Source: an uncultured Clostridia bacterium | GTDB lineage: Bacteria > Bacillota > Clostridia > Oscillospirales > Ruminococcaceae | Assembly (NCBI GenBank): GCA_937891895.1 | Contig: CALATN010000010.1 | Coordinates: forward strand, 1 to 21,413 | Length of the DNA stretch: 21,413 nt | Direction: 5' to 3' | Shown here: positions 12,331-20,315 of the stretch, piece by piece | Position numbering within the stretch: position 1 is the stretch's first letter | Layout of the letters: each line of letters starts with the position of its first letter | Translations under genes and position numbers: made by a program | The notes under the pieces: model-generated | Told to the model about the DNA's origin: nothing | Seen by the model: only the letters and a program-made list of their open reading frames with translations | Databases searched by the model: none

Positions 12331-13362
12331 TTACTTTACCGAAATATCGTCAAGTGAAAGCGTTGCAACCGCATTAAGACTTTCGTCTGCACGTCTGCCT
12401 GCGAGGTAGTCGTAATAAGCCTGACAGCCTATCATTGCCGCATTGTCGCCGCAAAGGAACATTGCAGGCATATAAAGCTTGAAGCCGTTTTTCTTACATT
12501 CCTTTTCAAGCAGACCTCGCACCGCGGAGTTCGCGGAAACGCCCCCTGCAAGCGCAACGGTTTTATAGCCGTATGCCTTTGCCGCACCGATTGTTCTCTC
12601 AACGAGAATTTCGGAAATTGTTTTCTGGAAAGCTGCCGCAAGGTCGTTCTTGTTCACGGTTTCGCCCTTTTGTTCAGCGTTATGGGCAATATTTATCACG
12701 GCGGTTTTGAGTCCCGAGAAAGAGAAATCGAACTCGCTTCCTGTTACCTTAGGATGCGGAAGCTTGTAGGTATTCGGGTTGCCCTCCTTGGCCGCCTTGT
12801 CGATATGAACGCCGCCCGGATACGGGAAGCCGAGGACTCTTGCCGCCTTGTCGAATGCTTCACCTGCGGCATCGTCACGTGTTCTTCCGATTACTCGGAA
12901 TTTTGTGTAGTCAAGCACTTCGATAATGTGGGAGTGTCCGCCGCTTGCCACAAGGCAAAGATAAGGCGGTTTCAGCGGTTCGTCACTTTCTGCGCTTGTT
13001 AAGTAATTTGCGGCGATATGTCCCGCTATGTGATGTGTTGGGATAAGCGGCTTGCCTGTTGCCATTGCAAGTCCCTTAGCAAAGCTTGTACCGACGAGAA
13101 GTGCGCCGATAAGTCCCGGTGCGTAGGTTACTGCAAAAGCATCGATATCGTCAAGTGTGCAGTTTGCTTCTTCAAGTGCACGCTGGACGACGTCGAGGAT
13201 ATTTTCACAATGACGTCGTGACGCAATTTCGGGGACAACTCCGCCGAATTTTTTATGCTCCTCAATCTGGGAGGCAACGATGTTTGAGTGGATTTTCTTT
13301 CCGTCCTCAACAACCGCTGCGGCTGTTTCGTCGCAGGAACTTTCTATTGCAAGAATTTTCAT
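12331..13362 (-). CDS. tsaD: tRNA N6-threonylcarbamoyladenosine transferase TsaD
   Basis: Transfers the threonylcarbamoyl group to A37 of ANN-decoding tRNAs, working with TsaB and TsaE (neither is in this window). Visible hallmarks are the N-terminal ILAIESSCDETAAAVV, VTYAPGLIGALLVG, and the metal site HHIAGHIAANY with His111 and His115. Also present are LVASGGHSHI, FSFSGLKTAV and AGGVSANSAVR. The frame begins at a TTG touching AAAGGA; the ATG at 13360-13362 is spaced 9 bases and gives MKILAIESSCDE, so I use it (343 aa). It lies 24 bases after rimI, a common clostridial neighbour. Confidence 0.99.
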   Translation of the reverse strand: MKILAIESSCDETAAAVVEDGKKIHSNIVASQIEEHKKFGGVVPEIASRRHCENILDVVQRALEEANCTLDDIDAFAVTYAPGLIGALLVGTSFAKGLAMATGKPLIPTHHIAGHIAANYLTSAESDEPLKPPYLCLVASGGHSHIIEVLDYTKFRVIGRTRDDAAGEAFDKAARVLGFPYPGGVHIDKAAKEGNPNTYKLPHPKVTGSEFDFSFSGLKTAVINIAHNAEQKGETVNKNDLAAAFQKTISEILVERTIGAAKAYGYKTVALAGGVSANSAVRGLLEKECKKNGFKLYMPAMFLCGDNAAMIGCQAYYDYLAGRRADESLNAVATLSLDDISVK

Positions 13363-13396
13363 ATTTTTCAATCCTTTCGGAATAATAAATCTATCC

Positions 13397-13843
13397 TTAT
13401 TTACTCAATTGTTTTGTATATAAAACTGCATTTTCTCTCGGTTGTTCGTAAAAATTCTTACGCATACCAACACGCTCAAATCCGCTTTTTTCGTACAGCG
13501 AAATTGCCGCCAAGTTGCTTTCACGGACTTCAAGCCCCACGGTTTCAACCTCGTTTGGAAGCGTATCGAAAAAGGCTTGCAGAAGCTTTCTTCCTATGCC
13601 TTTTTTGCGATACTTTTCAGCCGTTGCAACACTATAGATATCAGCGTTGTCGAAAAGGAAAACACCTGTAATAAAGCCTGCAATTTCGCCGTCAGCTTCG
13701 GCAACCAAGGTTACCGCATTTTCCTGTGTAAGCGCGTCTGCAAAAGCCGCCTCGCTCCAGGGCTGAGGTATGCTTGCTTTTTCAATTTCGGCAATTGCGG
13801 GGACGTCCTCCGCCGCCGCTTTTCTGATTATTATATCACTCAT
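13397..13843 (-). CDS. rimI: GNAT N-acetyltransferase, RimI type
   Basis: Likely the N-alpha-acetyltransferase RimI, which acetylates the N-terminus of ribosomal protein bS18 in E. coli. The GNAT fold is clear: ISLYEKSGFERVG and YRKKGIGRKLL (acetyl-CoA pyrophosphate loop with RxxGIG), the IADYSVAT-like strand (ADIYSVAT), LEVRESNLAAISLY and the C-terminal NAVLYTKQL. Using ATG 13841-13843 gives 148 aa, the usual length. This start overlaps the end of dusB by 8 bases (ATGAGTGA) and has only a weak Shine-Dalgarno, so it is probably translationally coupled. Its position next to tsaD supports RimI over other GNATs. Confidence 0.95.
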   Translation of the reverse strand: MSDIIIRKAAAEDVPAIAEIEKASIPQPWSEAAFADALTQENAVTLVAEADGEIAGFITGVFLFDNADIYSVATAEKYRKKGIGRKLLQAFFDTLPNEVETVGLEVRESNLAAISLYEKSGFERVGMRKNFYEQPRENAVLYTKQLSK

Positions 13844-13858
13844 TATTTCTTTTTGCAA
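13830..13858 (-). promoter_or_regulatory. Possible promoter at the dusB/rimI junction
   Basis: On the minus strand TTGCAA (13858-13853), 17 bases and TATAAT (13835-13830) are in good register, and TGA directly before TATAAT gives an extended -10. Transcription would start inside rimI, so it would serve tsaD and the genes beyond. The -35 match is only 4 of 6. Confidence 0.35.
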
Positions 13859-14813
13859 CCTCATCACAAAGCTCACGCAAATCGTCGATACTGCTTAATT
13901 TTCCACAGCGGTTTCTCAGCTCAGCCGCCCCGGGCATACCCTTTAAGTAGTACGCACACTGTCTGCGTGCCTCGCTCATTCCGATGCGCTCGCCCTTATA
14001 TTTCACCGCAAGCTCAACCTGTCTGCACATCATTTCGAGTCGCTGTTCAAGAGTTGGCTCGGGGAGAATTTCTCCTGTTTCAATGTAGTGTCTGATTTGT
14101 CCGAAAAGCCACGGTCTGCCATAGCTGCCGCGTCCAATCATAACAAGGTCGCAGCCTGTTTCCCTGTACATTGCCGCCGCTGTTTCGTGGGAATTTACGT
14201 CACCGTTTCCGATGACGGGAATCTGCACGGCTTCCTTGACCCTGCGGATAATTTCCCAGTCAGCCTTACCGTGATACATCTGATTTTTTGTACGGCCATG
14301 CACCGCAACAGCCGCCGCACCTGCCTGCTCCATTGCCTTTGCAAAGTCAACGGCGTTGACGTTGTTCTCGTCCCAGCCCTTGCGGAATTTTACCGTAACG
14401 GGAACAGGTACAGCTTTCACCGTTGCTTCAACAATTTCAGCCGCAAGCTTGGGGTCTTTCATAAGCGCGCTGCCTGCACCGTTGCCCGCAACCTTAGGCA
14501 CCGGGCAACCCATATTTATATCAATAATGTCGGGCTTGTACACCATAAGTCGCTTTGCCGCTTCTGCCATAAATTCAGGCTCGCTGCCGAAAAGCTGTAG
14601 AGCGTATGGGCGCTCGTAATCCATAACGGTGCAAAGCTCCTCGGTTTTGCGGTCGGAGTAGCAGAGTCCCTTTGCGGAAATCATTTCCGACACCATATAT
14701 GCACAGCCGTTTTCCTTGCACAGCGCACGGTATGCTCTGTCCGCAACCGATGCCATAGGGGCAAGTGCGGCTGTTTTTTCTATTTTTATGTTTTTGATGT
14801 AGATGTGTTCCAA
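13836..14813 (-). CDS. dusB: tRNA-dihydrouridine synthase
   Basis: FMN-dependent reductase that makes dihydrouridine in tRNA. The TIM-barrel Dus features are present: LAPMASVADRAYR at the N-terminus, the catalytic Cys103 in DINMGCPVPK, VTVKFRKGW, AVHGRTKNQMYHGKADW, VIGNGDVNS and VMIGRGSYGRPWLF. It has 325 aa, the normal length. The start codon is TTG (14811-14813), 9 bases after AAAGGA (14828-14823); no earlier in-frame ATG fits. Its stop lies inside rimI. Which uridines it modifies (DusB-like versus other bacterial subtypes) is inferred only from the closest overall look. Confidence 0.97.
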   Translation of the reverse strand: MEHIYIKNIKIEKTAALAPMASVADRAYRALCKENGCAYMVSEMISAKGLCYSDRKTEELCTVMDYERPYALQLFGSEPEFMAEAAKRLMVYKPDIIDINMGCPVPKVAGNGAGSALMKDPKLAAEIVEATVKAVPVPVTVKFRKGWDENNVNAVDFAKAMEQAGAAAVAVHGRTKNQMYHGKADWEIIRRVKEAVQIPVIGNGDVNSHETAAAMYRETGCDLVMIGRGSYGRPWLFGQIRHYIETGEILPEPTLEQRLEMMCRQVELAVKYKGERIGMSEARRQCAYYLKGMPGAAELRNRCGKLSSIDDLRELCDEVAKRNNE

Positions 14814-14854
14814 ATTGGTGTTTCCTTTCGGTTAACAGTAAGCATAATATGCTT

Positions 14855-15511
14855 TTAAACAAATTCATTTCTAAGCATTTCCAAAAGTTCTTCTTTTTTA
14901 TCAAAGGAATACTCAGAACATTCTGCCTCTCGTAATCCTATATATTTCAAAAAATATTTATTGTTTTTGAAATACACAAAAGTACCCATACAATTCAATT
15001 TGTCATTAAAAAATATCTTTGATATATTTTCTTCCGAAATATCAAAATTTGCAAGTTCATCTAAGATATATTCCTTGATTTCTTCCGTCTTTGAAATGTC
15101 ATATCTGCGGCTTTTTCTGGTTGTTGAAACCATCCCCGATACTGCATAAGCCATAATAATTACCCCGCCTATGCTTAACAGTACAAGTTCAACTCTCATC
15201 GCTGTCGAAAAATCACTCAGGGATTTCTTGTGGTGCGAAACCTCGATTGTGTCGCCTACGTCAAGTCCCGTGTAATAATGCTCGTGGGAAAGTGTTTTTT
15301 TGTACTTATGCAGACCAATCTCATAGCTTACCTTTATAAATTTTACGTCGCTTGTTTCGTCAACAGGGATTTCCCGTATAAGCTCGTCAACCCGTGCCGA
15401 AACTGTACTCGGCGTGTTGCTGTCAAAACAGGGGTAAACCGTGTACAGGACAAAACCAAGCATTGAAAGTGATATGAAAATCAGCAGTATGCTGTATAGT
15501 GTTGATTTCAC
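14855..15511 (-). CDS. Two-TM membrane protein with a DUF3592-like outer domain
   Basis: A 218-aa protein. An N-terminal TM segment (LYSILLIFISLSMLGFVLY) leads into an extracytoplasmic part with VSARVDELI, KVSYEIGLHKYKKT and YYTGLDVGDTIEVSHHKKS. This strand pattern resembles DUF3592-type domains, which is my best but unverified match. A second TM (about 107-130, ending MVSTTRKSRR) returns to a charged cytoplasmic domain of about 85 residues. The start is GTG (15509-15511), seven bases after AAAGGGG. It lies 22 bases after the MBL-fold gene and 41 before dusB. A small inverted repeat (AAGCAT/ATGCTT, near 14841-14855) follows it but has no U-tract. Function unknown. Confidence 0.8.
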   Translation of the reverse strand: MKSTLYSILLIFISLSMLGFVLYTVYPCFDSNTPSTVSARVDELIREIPVDETSDVKFIKVSYEIGLHKYKKTLSHEHYYTGLDVGDTIEVSHHKKSLSDFSTAMRVELVLLSIGGVIIMAYAVSGMVSTTRKSRRYDISKTEEIKEYILDELANFDISEENISKIFFNDKLNCMGTFVYFKNNKYFLKYIGLREAECSEYSFDKKEELLEMLRNEFV

Positions 15512-15533
15512 GAAAGCACCCCTTTTATTTAAA

Positions 15534-16121
15534 TCAGGTCAATATCTTTTCATTTGCGTGTGCATAATAAATGGTCTTAGGATTATAGCTCATAATAAGC
15601 TTCCAGTCTTTTTCAAGTTTGGTATTGTCGTCATATGCGGCAAGATAATCTATCGGCTCCAAATCACCGACATAACAATTGCCGATGTCAAGCATAACCG
15701 AAATGCTGTCGTTACTGTGGCTTGCGGTAGAAATAATTTCGCCGTCTATGCCTACGCTATGAAGAAATTTTCTGCTTTCCTCACAGCTGATACATACTGC
15801 ATTTTCTATATCAATTGGCTCGTAATTCAATCGCTTGTCCCTTGCGAAAATCTCATCTGAAAAGTGCACATACTGTTTCTGTGTATCAATCAGGATAAGC
15901 CTTACACCTTGTTTAATAAGTTCACTTACAAGACCGATATGATCGGGATGATAGTGGGTTGCCAAAATATAGGTAATATCCTTGATTTCGATGTGGTACT
16001 TCTTGATTTCCTTGTAGAATGACGGAAGCGTACCTGCATAATCCGTATCAACAAGTATGTTTCCCTTTGTCCCACGGATAAAATAGGTGTTCGTGTTTCC
16101 GTATTTTAACTTGCTTACCAA
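15534..16121 (-). CDS. MBL-fold metallo-hydrolase
   Basis: A 195-aa metallo-beta-lactamase-fold protein. The metal ligands are in order: His56, His58, Asp60 and His61 in THYHPDHIG, His135 in ASHSNDS, Asp153 in YVGDLEP and His188 in YYAHANE. That is a complete dinuclear site, so it should be an active hydrolase; the family acts on very varied substrates and this one cannot be told from sequence. The start is TTG (16119-16121), seven bases after AAGGAG. It is 37 bases after the P-loop gene and 22 before the two-TM membrane protein. Confidence 0.93.
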   Translation of the reverse strand: MVSKLKYGNTNTYFIRGTKGNILVDTDYAGTLPSFYKEIKKYHIEIKDITYILATHYHPDHIGLVSELIKQGVRLILIDTQKQYVHFSDEIFARDKRLNYEPIDIENAVCISCEESRKFLHSVGIDGEIISTASHSNDSISVMLDIGNCYVGDLEPIDYLAAYDDNTKLEKDWKLIMSYNPKTIYYAHANEKILT

Positions 16122-16158
16122 GATACCACTCCTTAAAGTGTCACGATAGCATTTGAAA

Positions 16159-16671
16159 CTATCCTATAGCTTTTATAAATTCTGATATTTCTGCTGCTGT
16201 TTCGGCAACTGTTTTATCAGTGTTATCTACGTAGAACTGAAATTTACCCGCATTATTCTTAAACCAGTTATTATACTGAATTTGTCCTGCAATAAATTCG
16301 TCACTACCGCACATTCTTTCTTCAGGACGTGCTTTGAGTCTTTTGGTAATTTCCTCATCAGAACAAGTCATTCCAATAAAAAATGTTGATGTAATTTCTT
16401 TTGGAATACTAACTTTGCCATAGAAATCATATGGGTTCATACACGTAACAAAAATCAGATTTTTATCTTCCGACATTCTGACTGCCTCAGCAAGACAATC
16501 ATCACTGAATTTATTCTCGTTCTCCGTTCCTGCGTAATCCCACCAATTTATCCCGACTTCATCGGTATCAATACAAACATAGTTATCTGATATATTGCTT
16601 TCGTTCAATACGTCTTTTATTGTGGATTTGCCAACTCCGCAAGCCGCACTTAATACTACTAAATTTTTTAT
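16159..16671 (-). CDS. P-loop NTPase (small kinase-like), apparent AUA start
   Basis: A 170-aa P-loop protein of the adenylate-kinase-like/AAA_33-like kind. Walker A is SAACGVGKST near residues 8-17. Downstream are YVCIDTDEVGINWWDYAG and NLIFVTCMNP, then a lid-like ERLKARPEERM-type stretch (here KRLKARPEERMCGSDEF) and YVDNTDKTVAE. The first canonical start is a TTG at 16606-16608, after the P-loop, which would destroy the ATP site. In frame upstream there is only ATA at 16669-16671 (ATA AAA AAT TTA, where MKNL would be expected), nine bases after GAGG; a TGA stop lies three codons further up. I therefore call ATA as the probable start. Start-codon loss (pseudogene) or a sequencing error are the alternatives. 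Confidence 0.75.
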   Translation of the reverse strand: MKNLVVLSAACGVGKSTIKDVLNESNISDNYVCIDTDEVGINWWDYAGTENENKFSDDCLAEAVRMSEDKNLIFVTCMNPYDFYGKVSIPKEITSTFFIGMTCSDEEITKRLKARPEERMCGSDEFIAGQIQYNNWFKNNAGKFQFYVDNTDKTVAETAAEISEFIKAIG

Positions 16672-16703
16672 ATCTATTCACCTCACAAAAATGATAAATA
16701 GCA

Positions 16704-17204
16704 TTACAATAATATCAAAACATCAACCGCTATCGCACCAAGCATTACCGCCGCTGTAACACGCTTTGCCGTACTGCTCATTTTATCGGTAGCATACTTT
16801 GCCGCAGTGTGAAATGATTTGACGAGAAGCACGCAGAGTACACCGAAAATCAGGCTGCTTCCGAGGGCAATACGTCCGTCAAAATTAAGTGCCCAGCTGT
16901 CATAATCCCATAGTGGCTTGTCAAGAAAAAACTCCAATATGTAGGAAGCCGCAAGCTCGGCGGCTGTTGTAAAAAGCGTTCCGAAAAGGAAAATAAGAGG
17001 TACGCTTTTCACCTTATGAAGCACCAGCAGAATTGCCAGTCCGCAGAAACCGTAAATCGGGCAAAGAGGCAGATGAAGCCATCCTCTTTCCGCAAACCTT
17101 CCCCACACGATTGATGTGAGAATTGTTTCGTATGTCCAGCCGATAAAGCTGTAGAAAATGAACTCGATTACGATGGTGCAGAGCCAATCAATCCTTCGCT
17201 TCAT
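16704..17204 (-). CDS. CmpB-type membrane protein (annotated elsewhere as putative ABC transporter permease)
   Basis: A 166-aa membrane protein with about five hydrophobic segments. The stretch EFIFYSFIGWTYETILTSI followed by WGRFAERGWLHLPLCPIYGFCG is the hallmark of the ABC_trans_CmpB family as I recall it; despite the name, a transport role is not established. The frame runs 15 codons further upstream inside polA. I choose ATG at 17202-17204, with AAAGGG 11 bases before it, overlapping the 3' end of polA by 17 bases. That overlap suggests translational coupling with polA. No partner ATPase or binding protein gene is in this window. Confidence 0.85.
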   Translation of the reverse strand: MKRRIDWLCTIVIEFIFYSFIGWTYETILTSIVWGRFAERGWLHLPLCPIYGFCGLAILLVLHKVKSVPLIFLFGTLFTTAAELAASYILEFFLDKPLWDYDSWALNFDGRIALGSSLIFGVLCVLLVKSFHTAAKYATDKMSSTAKRVTAAVMLGAIAVDVLILL

Positions 17205-19725
17205 ACCAGGTCTTACCCTTTGCAACATCGGCAGTAAGCGGAATATCAAGCTTTACTGCGTTACGCATTTCCTCGCCGAGAACTGCCGCTGCACGTTCTG
17301 CGTCAGTCTCGCTTACCTCGATAATCAGTTCGTCGTGCACCTGCAAAATAAGGCGCGCTTCAAGCTGTTCTGCTTTAAGTCGGTTGTATACTTTTATCAT
17401 TGCGATTTTGATTATGTCAGCTGCCGTGCCCTGAATAGGTGCGTTCATTGCGGCACGCTTGCCGAAAGCCTGAATGTTCTTGTTGGAATTTTTCAGTTCA
17501 GGAATTGGACGTCTTCTGCCAAACATTGTCACAGCATAACCCTTTTCCTTTGCATCGTCAACGGTTGTTTCCATAAACTTCTGAACGTTCGGATATTTGG
17601 CAAAATAGTTCTTTATATAACGGTCAGCTTCGGCAACGGAAACACCTATATCCTTTGAAAGAGAGAATGCACCGATACCGTAGACAATACCGAAGTTTAC
17701 TGCCTTTGCGGCACGTCGCATTTCAGAAGTAACCATATCCGCAGGCATATCAAAAACCTGTGCGGCGGTTGCGGTATGGATATCCATTCCCTTGTTGAAG
17801 CCGTCCTGCATATTTGCGTCGCCGCTCATATGGGATAAAATTCGCAGTTCAATCTGGCTGTAGTCGGCATCGAGAAGCACCTTGCCCTCGTCGGCAACAA
17901 AGAATTTACGCATATTTCTGCCAAGCTCCGTGCGCACAGGAATGTTCTGCACGTTTGGCTCGGCGGAGGAAATTCGTCCTGTTCTTGTTTCGGTCTGCTT
18001 GAATACGGAATGAACTCTGCCGTCATCAGCGATAACTTTCAGCAGTCCCTCAACGTAAGTTGAGTTAAGCTTTGAAAACTGGCGGTACTGAAGAATTGCG
18101 TCCACGATTTCGTGCTTGTCACGGAGATTTTCCAACACCTCTGCGTTGGTGGAGTAACCTGTTTTGGTCTTCTTGCCTGTGGGGAGTCCCATCTCCTCAA
18201 AAAGCACCACGCCAAGCTGTTTCGGTGAGCCGATATTGAACTTGTGACCTGCCATAAAATAAATCTGCTGTTCAAGGCCGTCCATATCCATTTTAAGCTG
18301 TTCGCCGAAAGCCTTTATGCCCTCGCTGTCAACCTTTACACCGTAGTGCTCCATTGACGCAAGCACCTCTGTCAGTGGCATTTCGACCTCGTTCAGAAGC
18401 CACATCATATCCTGCTTTTCAGTTTCGGCAAGCATTGTCGGAATAAGGGTATCAAGTGCCGCAACTTCGGCAAATTCGCCAAGTTCTTCATATACAGGTG
18501 AGCCGTACTCGGCACACATTCTTTCGGTCGTGTACTCATTGGAATTTGTATTCAGAACATAACCCAGTATATCTGCGTCAGCGGCAACATTTTTCAGTTC
18601 TGTGCCGTTTTCAAGGCAGAAGCGGTACACAGGTTTTGCATTTGCTGTGTATTTTTTGCACGGCGAAGAAAGAAAATCAAGCTGAGTTTTCTTGTCGAAA
18701 ACCGTGTAGATTTTCCCCTCGGAAGTGAGGTGCATAATATCATCTTTAATAATGAAAGTTGCCTGTTCAAGTGCTGTTATATCTCCTGAAAATTCGCCTG
18801 AAACAGTGTACTCCTTCTTCTCTGTAGGAGCGGTTTCGGAAGCCGCTTCAACAACTGCGGAAGGCTTGATTTTAAGGCGTTCAAGAAGCTTGAACATTTC
18901 AAGATTTGTGAGAAGCTGAGAGATTTTTTCCTCGTCAGTCTCGCCTGTTTTATACGCGGAAATATCTGTTTCAACAGGCGCATTTTTTACAATCGTTGCA
19001 AGCCATTTGCTCTGCTCGGCATCCGCCTTGCCTGCTTCAAGCTTGGTGATAACGGATTTTGTTGCGGTTACATTTCCGCTTTCAAGTGCGGAGTAAAGCT
19101 CCTCAATCGTGTGGTAATCCTTGATAAGCTGGGTAGCGGTTTTCTCGCCGATACCCTTTACGCCGCTGATGTTATCGGAACTGTCGCCCATAAGCGCTTT
19201 CAGGTCGATAAGCTGGATTGGTGCAATTCCGTAGTCCTCGGTGAATTTAGCTTCGTTATATTTAACTGTACCCTTTGTTGTGTGGAGAAGTACGGTTGTA
19301 TTGTCGGAAATAAGCTGGAGGGAGTCCCTGTCCCCTGTGAGAATGTAGCACTCGCCCTTTTCGTCGTCACAAAGCCTGGAGAGCGTACCGAGAATATCGT
19401 CAGCCTCGTACCCCTCGCACTCGATAACTTTTGCGCCGAGAGCGGTCAGCAATTCCTTGATCATCGGCATCTGCTGAGCAAGTTCATCGGGCATACCGTG
19501 GCGGTTAGCCTTGTAGCTTGCAACCGCTTTATGACGGAAGGTAGGTGCACGAAGGTCAAAGGCAACAGCTACTCCGTCTGGGTCAAGCTCGCCTGCCACA
19601 GCGAGGTAGATATTCATAAATCCTGTCAGGGCATTGGTGTAGATGCCCTTTTTGTTGGACAGCATTTTTATTCCGTAGAATGCGCGGTTCATAATGCTGT
19701 TACCGTCTATGGCAAGCAGTTTCAT
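17188..19725 (-). CDS. polA: DNA polymerase I
   Basis: Fills repair gaps and removes RNA primers. The 845-aa protein has an intact 5'-nuclease domain (about 1-285) with LLAIDGNSIMNRAFYG, YEADDILGTLSR, ILTGDRDSLQLI and GDSSDNISGVKGIGEKTA. A middle exonuclease-like domain (about 300-460) lacks the proofreading carboxylates: where DTET is expected it reads FIIKDDIMHL. The polymerase domain is complete: motif A DYSQIELRILSHMSGD, motif B RRAAKAVNFGIVYG and motif C QVHDELIIEV. Loss of proofreading is common in Firmicute Pol I. The ATG is 9 bases after GGAG and 13 bases after rdgB. Confidence 0.99.
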   Translation of the reverse strand: MKLLAIDGNSIMNRAFYGIKMLSNKKGIYTNALTGFMNIYLAVAGELDPDGVAVAFDLRAPTFRHKAVASYKANRHGMPDELAQQMPMIKELLTALGAKVIECEGYEADDILGTLSRLCDDEKGECYILTGDRDSLQLISDNTTVLLHTTKGTVKYNEAKFTEDYGIAPIQLIDLKALMGDSSDNISGVKGIGEKTATQLIKDYHTIEELYSALESGNVTATKSVITKLEAGKADAEQSKWLATIVKNAPVETDISAYKTGETDEEKISQLLTNLEMFKLLERLKIKPSAVVEAASETAPTEKKEYTVSGEFSGDITALEQATFIIKDDIMHLTSEGKIYTVFDKKTQLDFLSSPCKKYTANAKPVYRFCLENGTELKNVAADADILGYVLNTNSNEYTTERMCAEYGSPVYEELGEFAEVAALDTLIPTMLAETEKQDMMWLLNEVEMPLTEVLASMEHYGVKVDSEGIKAFGEQLKMDMDGLEQQIYFMAGHKFNIGSPKQLGVVLFEEMGLPTGKKTKTGYSTNAEVLENLRDKHEIVDAILQYRQFSKLNSTYVEGLLKVIADDGRVHSVFKQTETRTGRISSAEPNVQNIPVRTELGRNMRKFFVADEGKVLLDADYSQIELRILSHMSGDANMQDGFNKGMDIHTATAAQVFDMPADMVTSEMRRAAKAVNFGIVYGIGAFSLSKDIGVSVAEADRYIKNYFAKYPNVQKFMETTVDDAKEKGYAVTMFGRRRPIPELKNSNKNIQAFGKRAAMNAPIQGTAADIIKIAMIKVYNRLKAEQLEARLILQVHDELIIEVSETDAERAAAVLGEEMRNAVKLDIPLTADVAKGKTWYEAKD

Positions 19726-19738
19726 AGCTTTGTTCTCC

Positions 19739-20305
19739 TTATTTCACAAAAAATTCTTTCAGCTTTTTAAGAGCAAGTGCACGGTGGCTTACTTTGTTCT
19801 TTTCCTCTGCGGAAATTTCGGCAAAGGACTTGTCGCCGTACATAAAAATCGGGTCATAGCCGAAGCCGTTTGTACCACGGTTTTCGTAGCCGATTTTACC
19901 GAAGCATTTACCCTCGAAGTAGTGCTCCGCACCGTTTTCGTCGATGTAGCAGATACAACATGCAAAATCCGCTGTACGCTTTTCGTCGGGCACGTCCTTC
20001 ATTTCCGCAAGGACTTTCGCCTTACGCTGTCCCTCGGGAGCATAGCGTGCGGAGTAAACTCCGGGTGCGCCGTCAAGGGCTTCAATTTCAAGTCCGCTGT
20101 CGTCAGCAAGCACGGGAAGCCCCGTCATTTCGTAGACAGCCTTTGCCTTGAGGAAAGCGTTTTCGGCAAAGGTCCTGCCGTTTTCCTCAACCTCTATATC
20201 AGCGCCCGCTTCCGCCTGTGAAACCACCTCAAAGCCTGCAGGCTCAAGAATTTCACGGATTTCACGGAGCTTGTTCTTGTTGTTTGATGCGAGAATTATT
20301 TTCAT
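19739..20305 (-). CDS. rdgB: XTP/dITP diphosphatase (RdgB/HAM1)
   Basis: Hydrolyses non-canonical purine triphosphates (XTP, dITP, ITP) to keep them out of DNA and RNA. The signatures are SNNKNKLREI, the pyrophosphatase core TFAENAFLKAKAV, LADDSGLEIEALDGAPGVYS, NGFGYDPIF and KNKVSHRALA. The frame opens 11 codons earlier, but MKIILASNNKNK is the family's usual beginning and AAGGAG lies 6 bases upstream of this ATG, giving 188 aa. It sits 13 bases before polA, fitting a DNA-fidelity pair, and 10 bases after the hypothetical gene. Confidence 0.98.
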   Translation of the reverse strand: MKIILASNNKNKLREIREILEPAGFEVVSQAEAGADIEVEENGRTFAENAFLKAKAVYEMTGLPVLADDSGLEIEALDGAPGVYSARYAPEGQRKAKVLAEMKDVPDEKRTADFACCICYIDENGAEHYFEGKCFGKIGYENRGTNGFGYDPIFMYGDKSFAEISAEEKNKVSHRALALKKLKEFFVK

Positions 20306-20315
20306 AGGATACTCC

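Noticed and set aside
13442..14095. A 217-codon plus-strand open frame opposite rimI and dusB
   Set aside because: It crosses two real genes, and its translation has the Phe/Cys/His-rich look of antisense frames.
14841..14860. Inverted repeat AAGCAT/ATGCTT after the two-TM gene as a terminator
   Set aside because: The stem is only 6 bp with no U-tract on the minus strand; too weak to call.
16159..16608. Start of the P-loop gene at the TTG 16606-16608
   Set aside because: It would remove the Walker A motif, which is perfectly in frame upstream; no Shine-Dalgarno fits that TTG.
19111..19770. A 219-codon plus-strand open frame opposite the start of polA
   Set aside because: Antisense to the conserved 5'-nuclease domain; no independent support.
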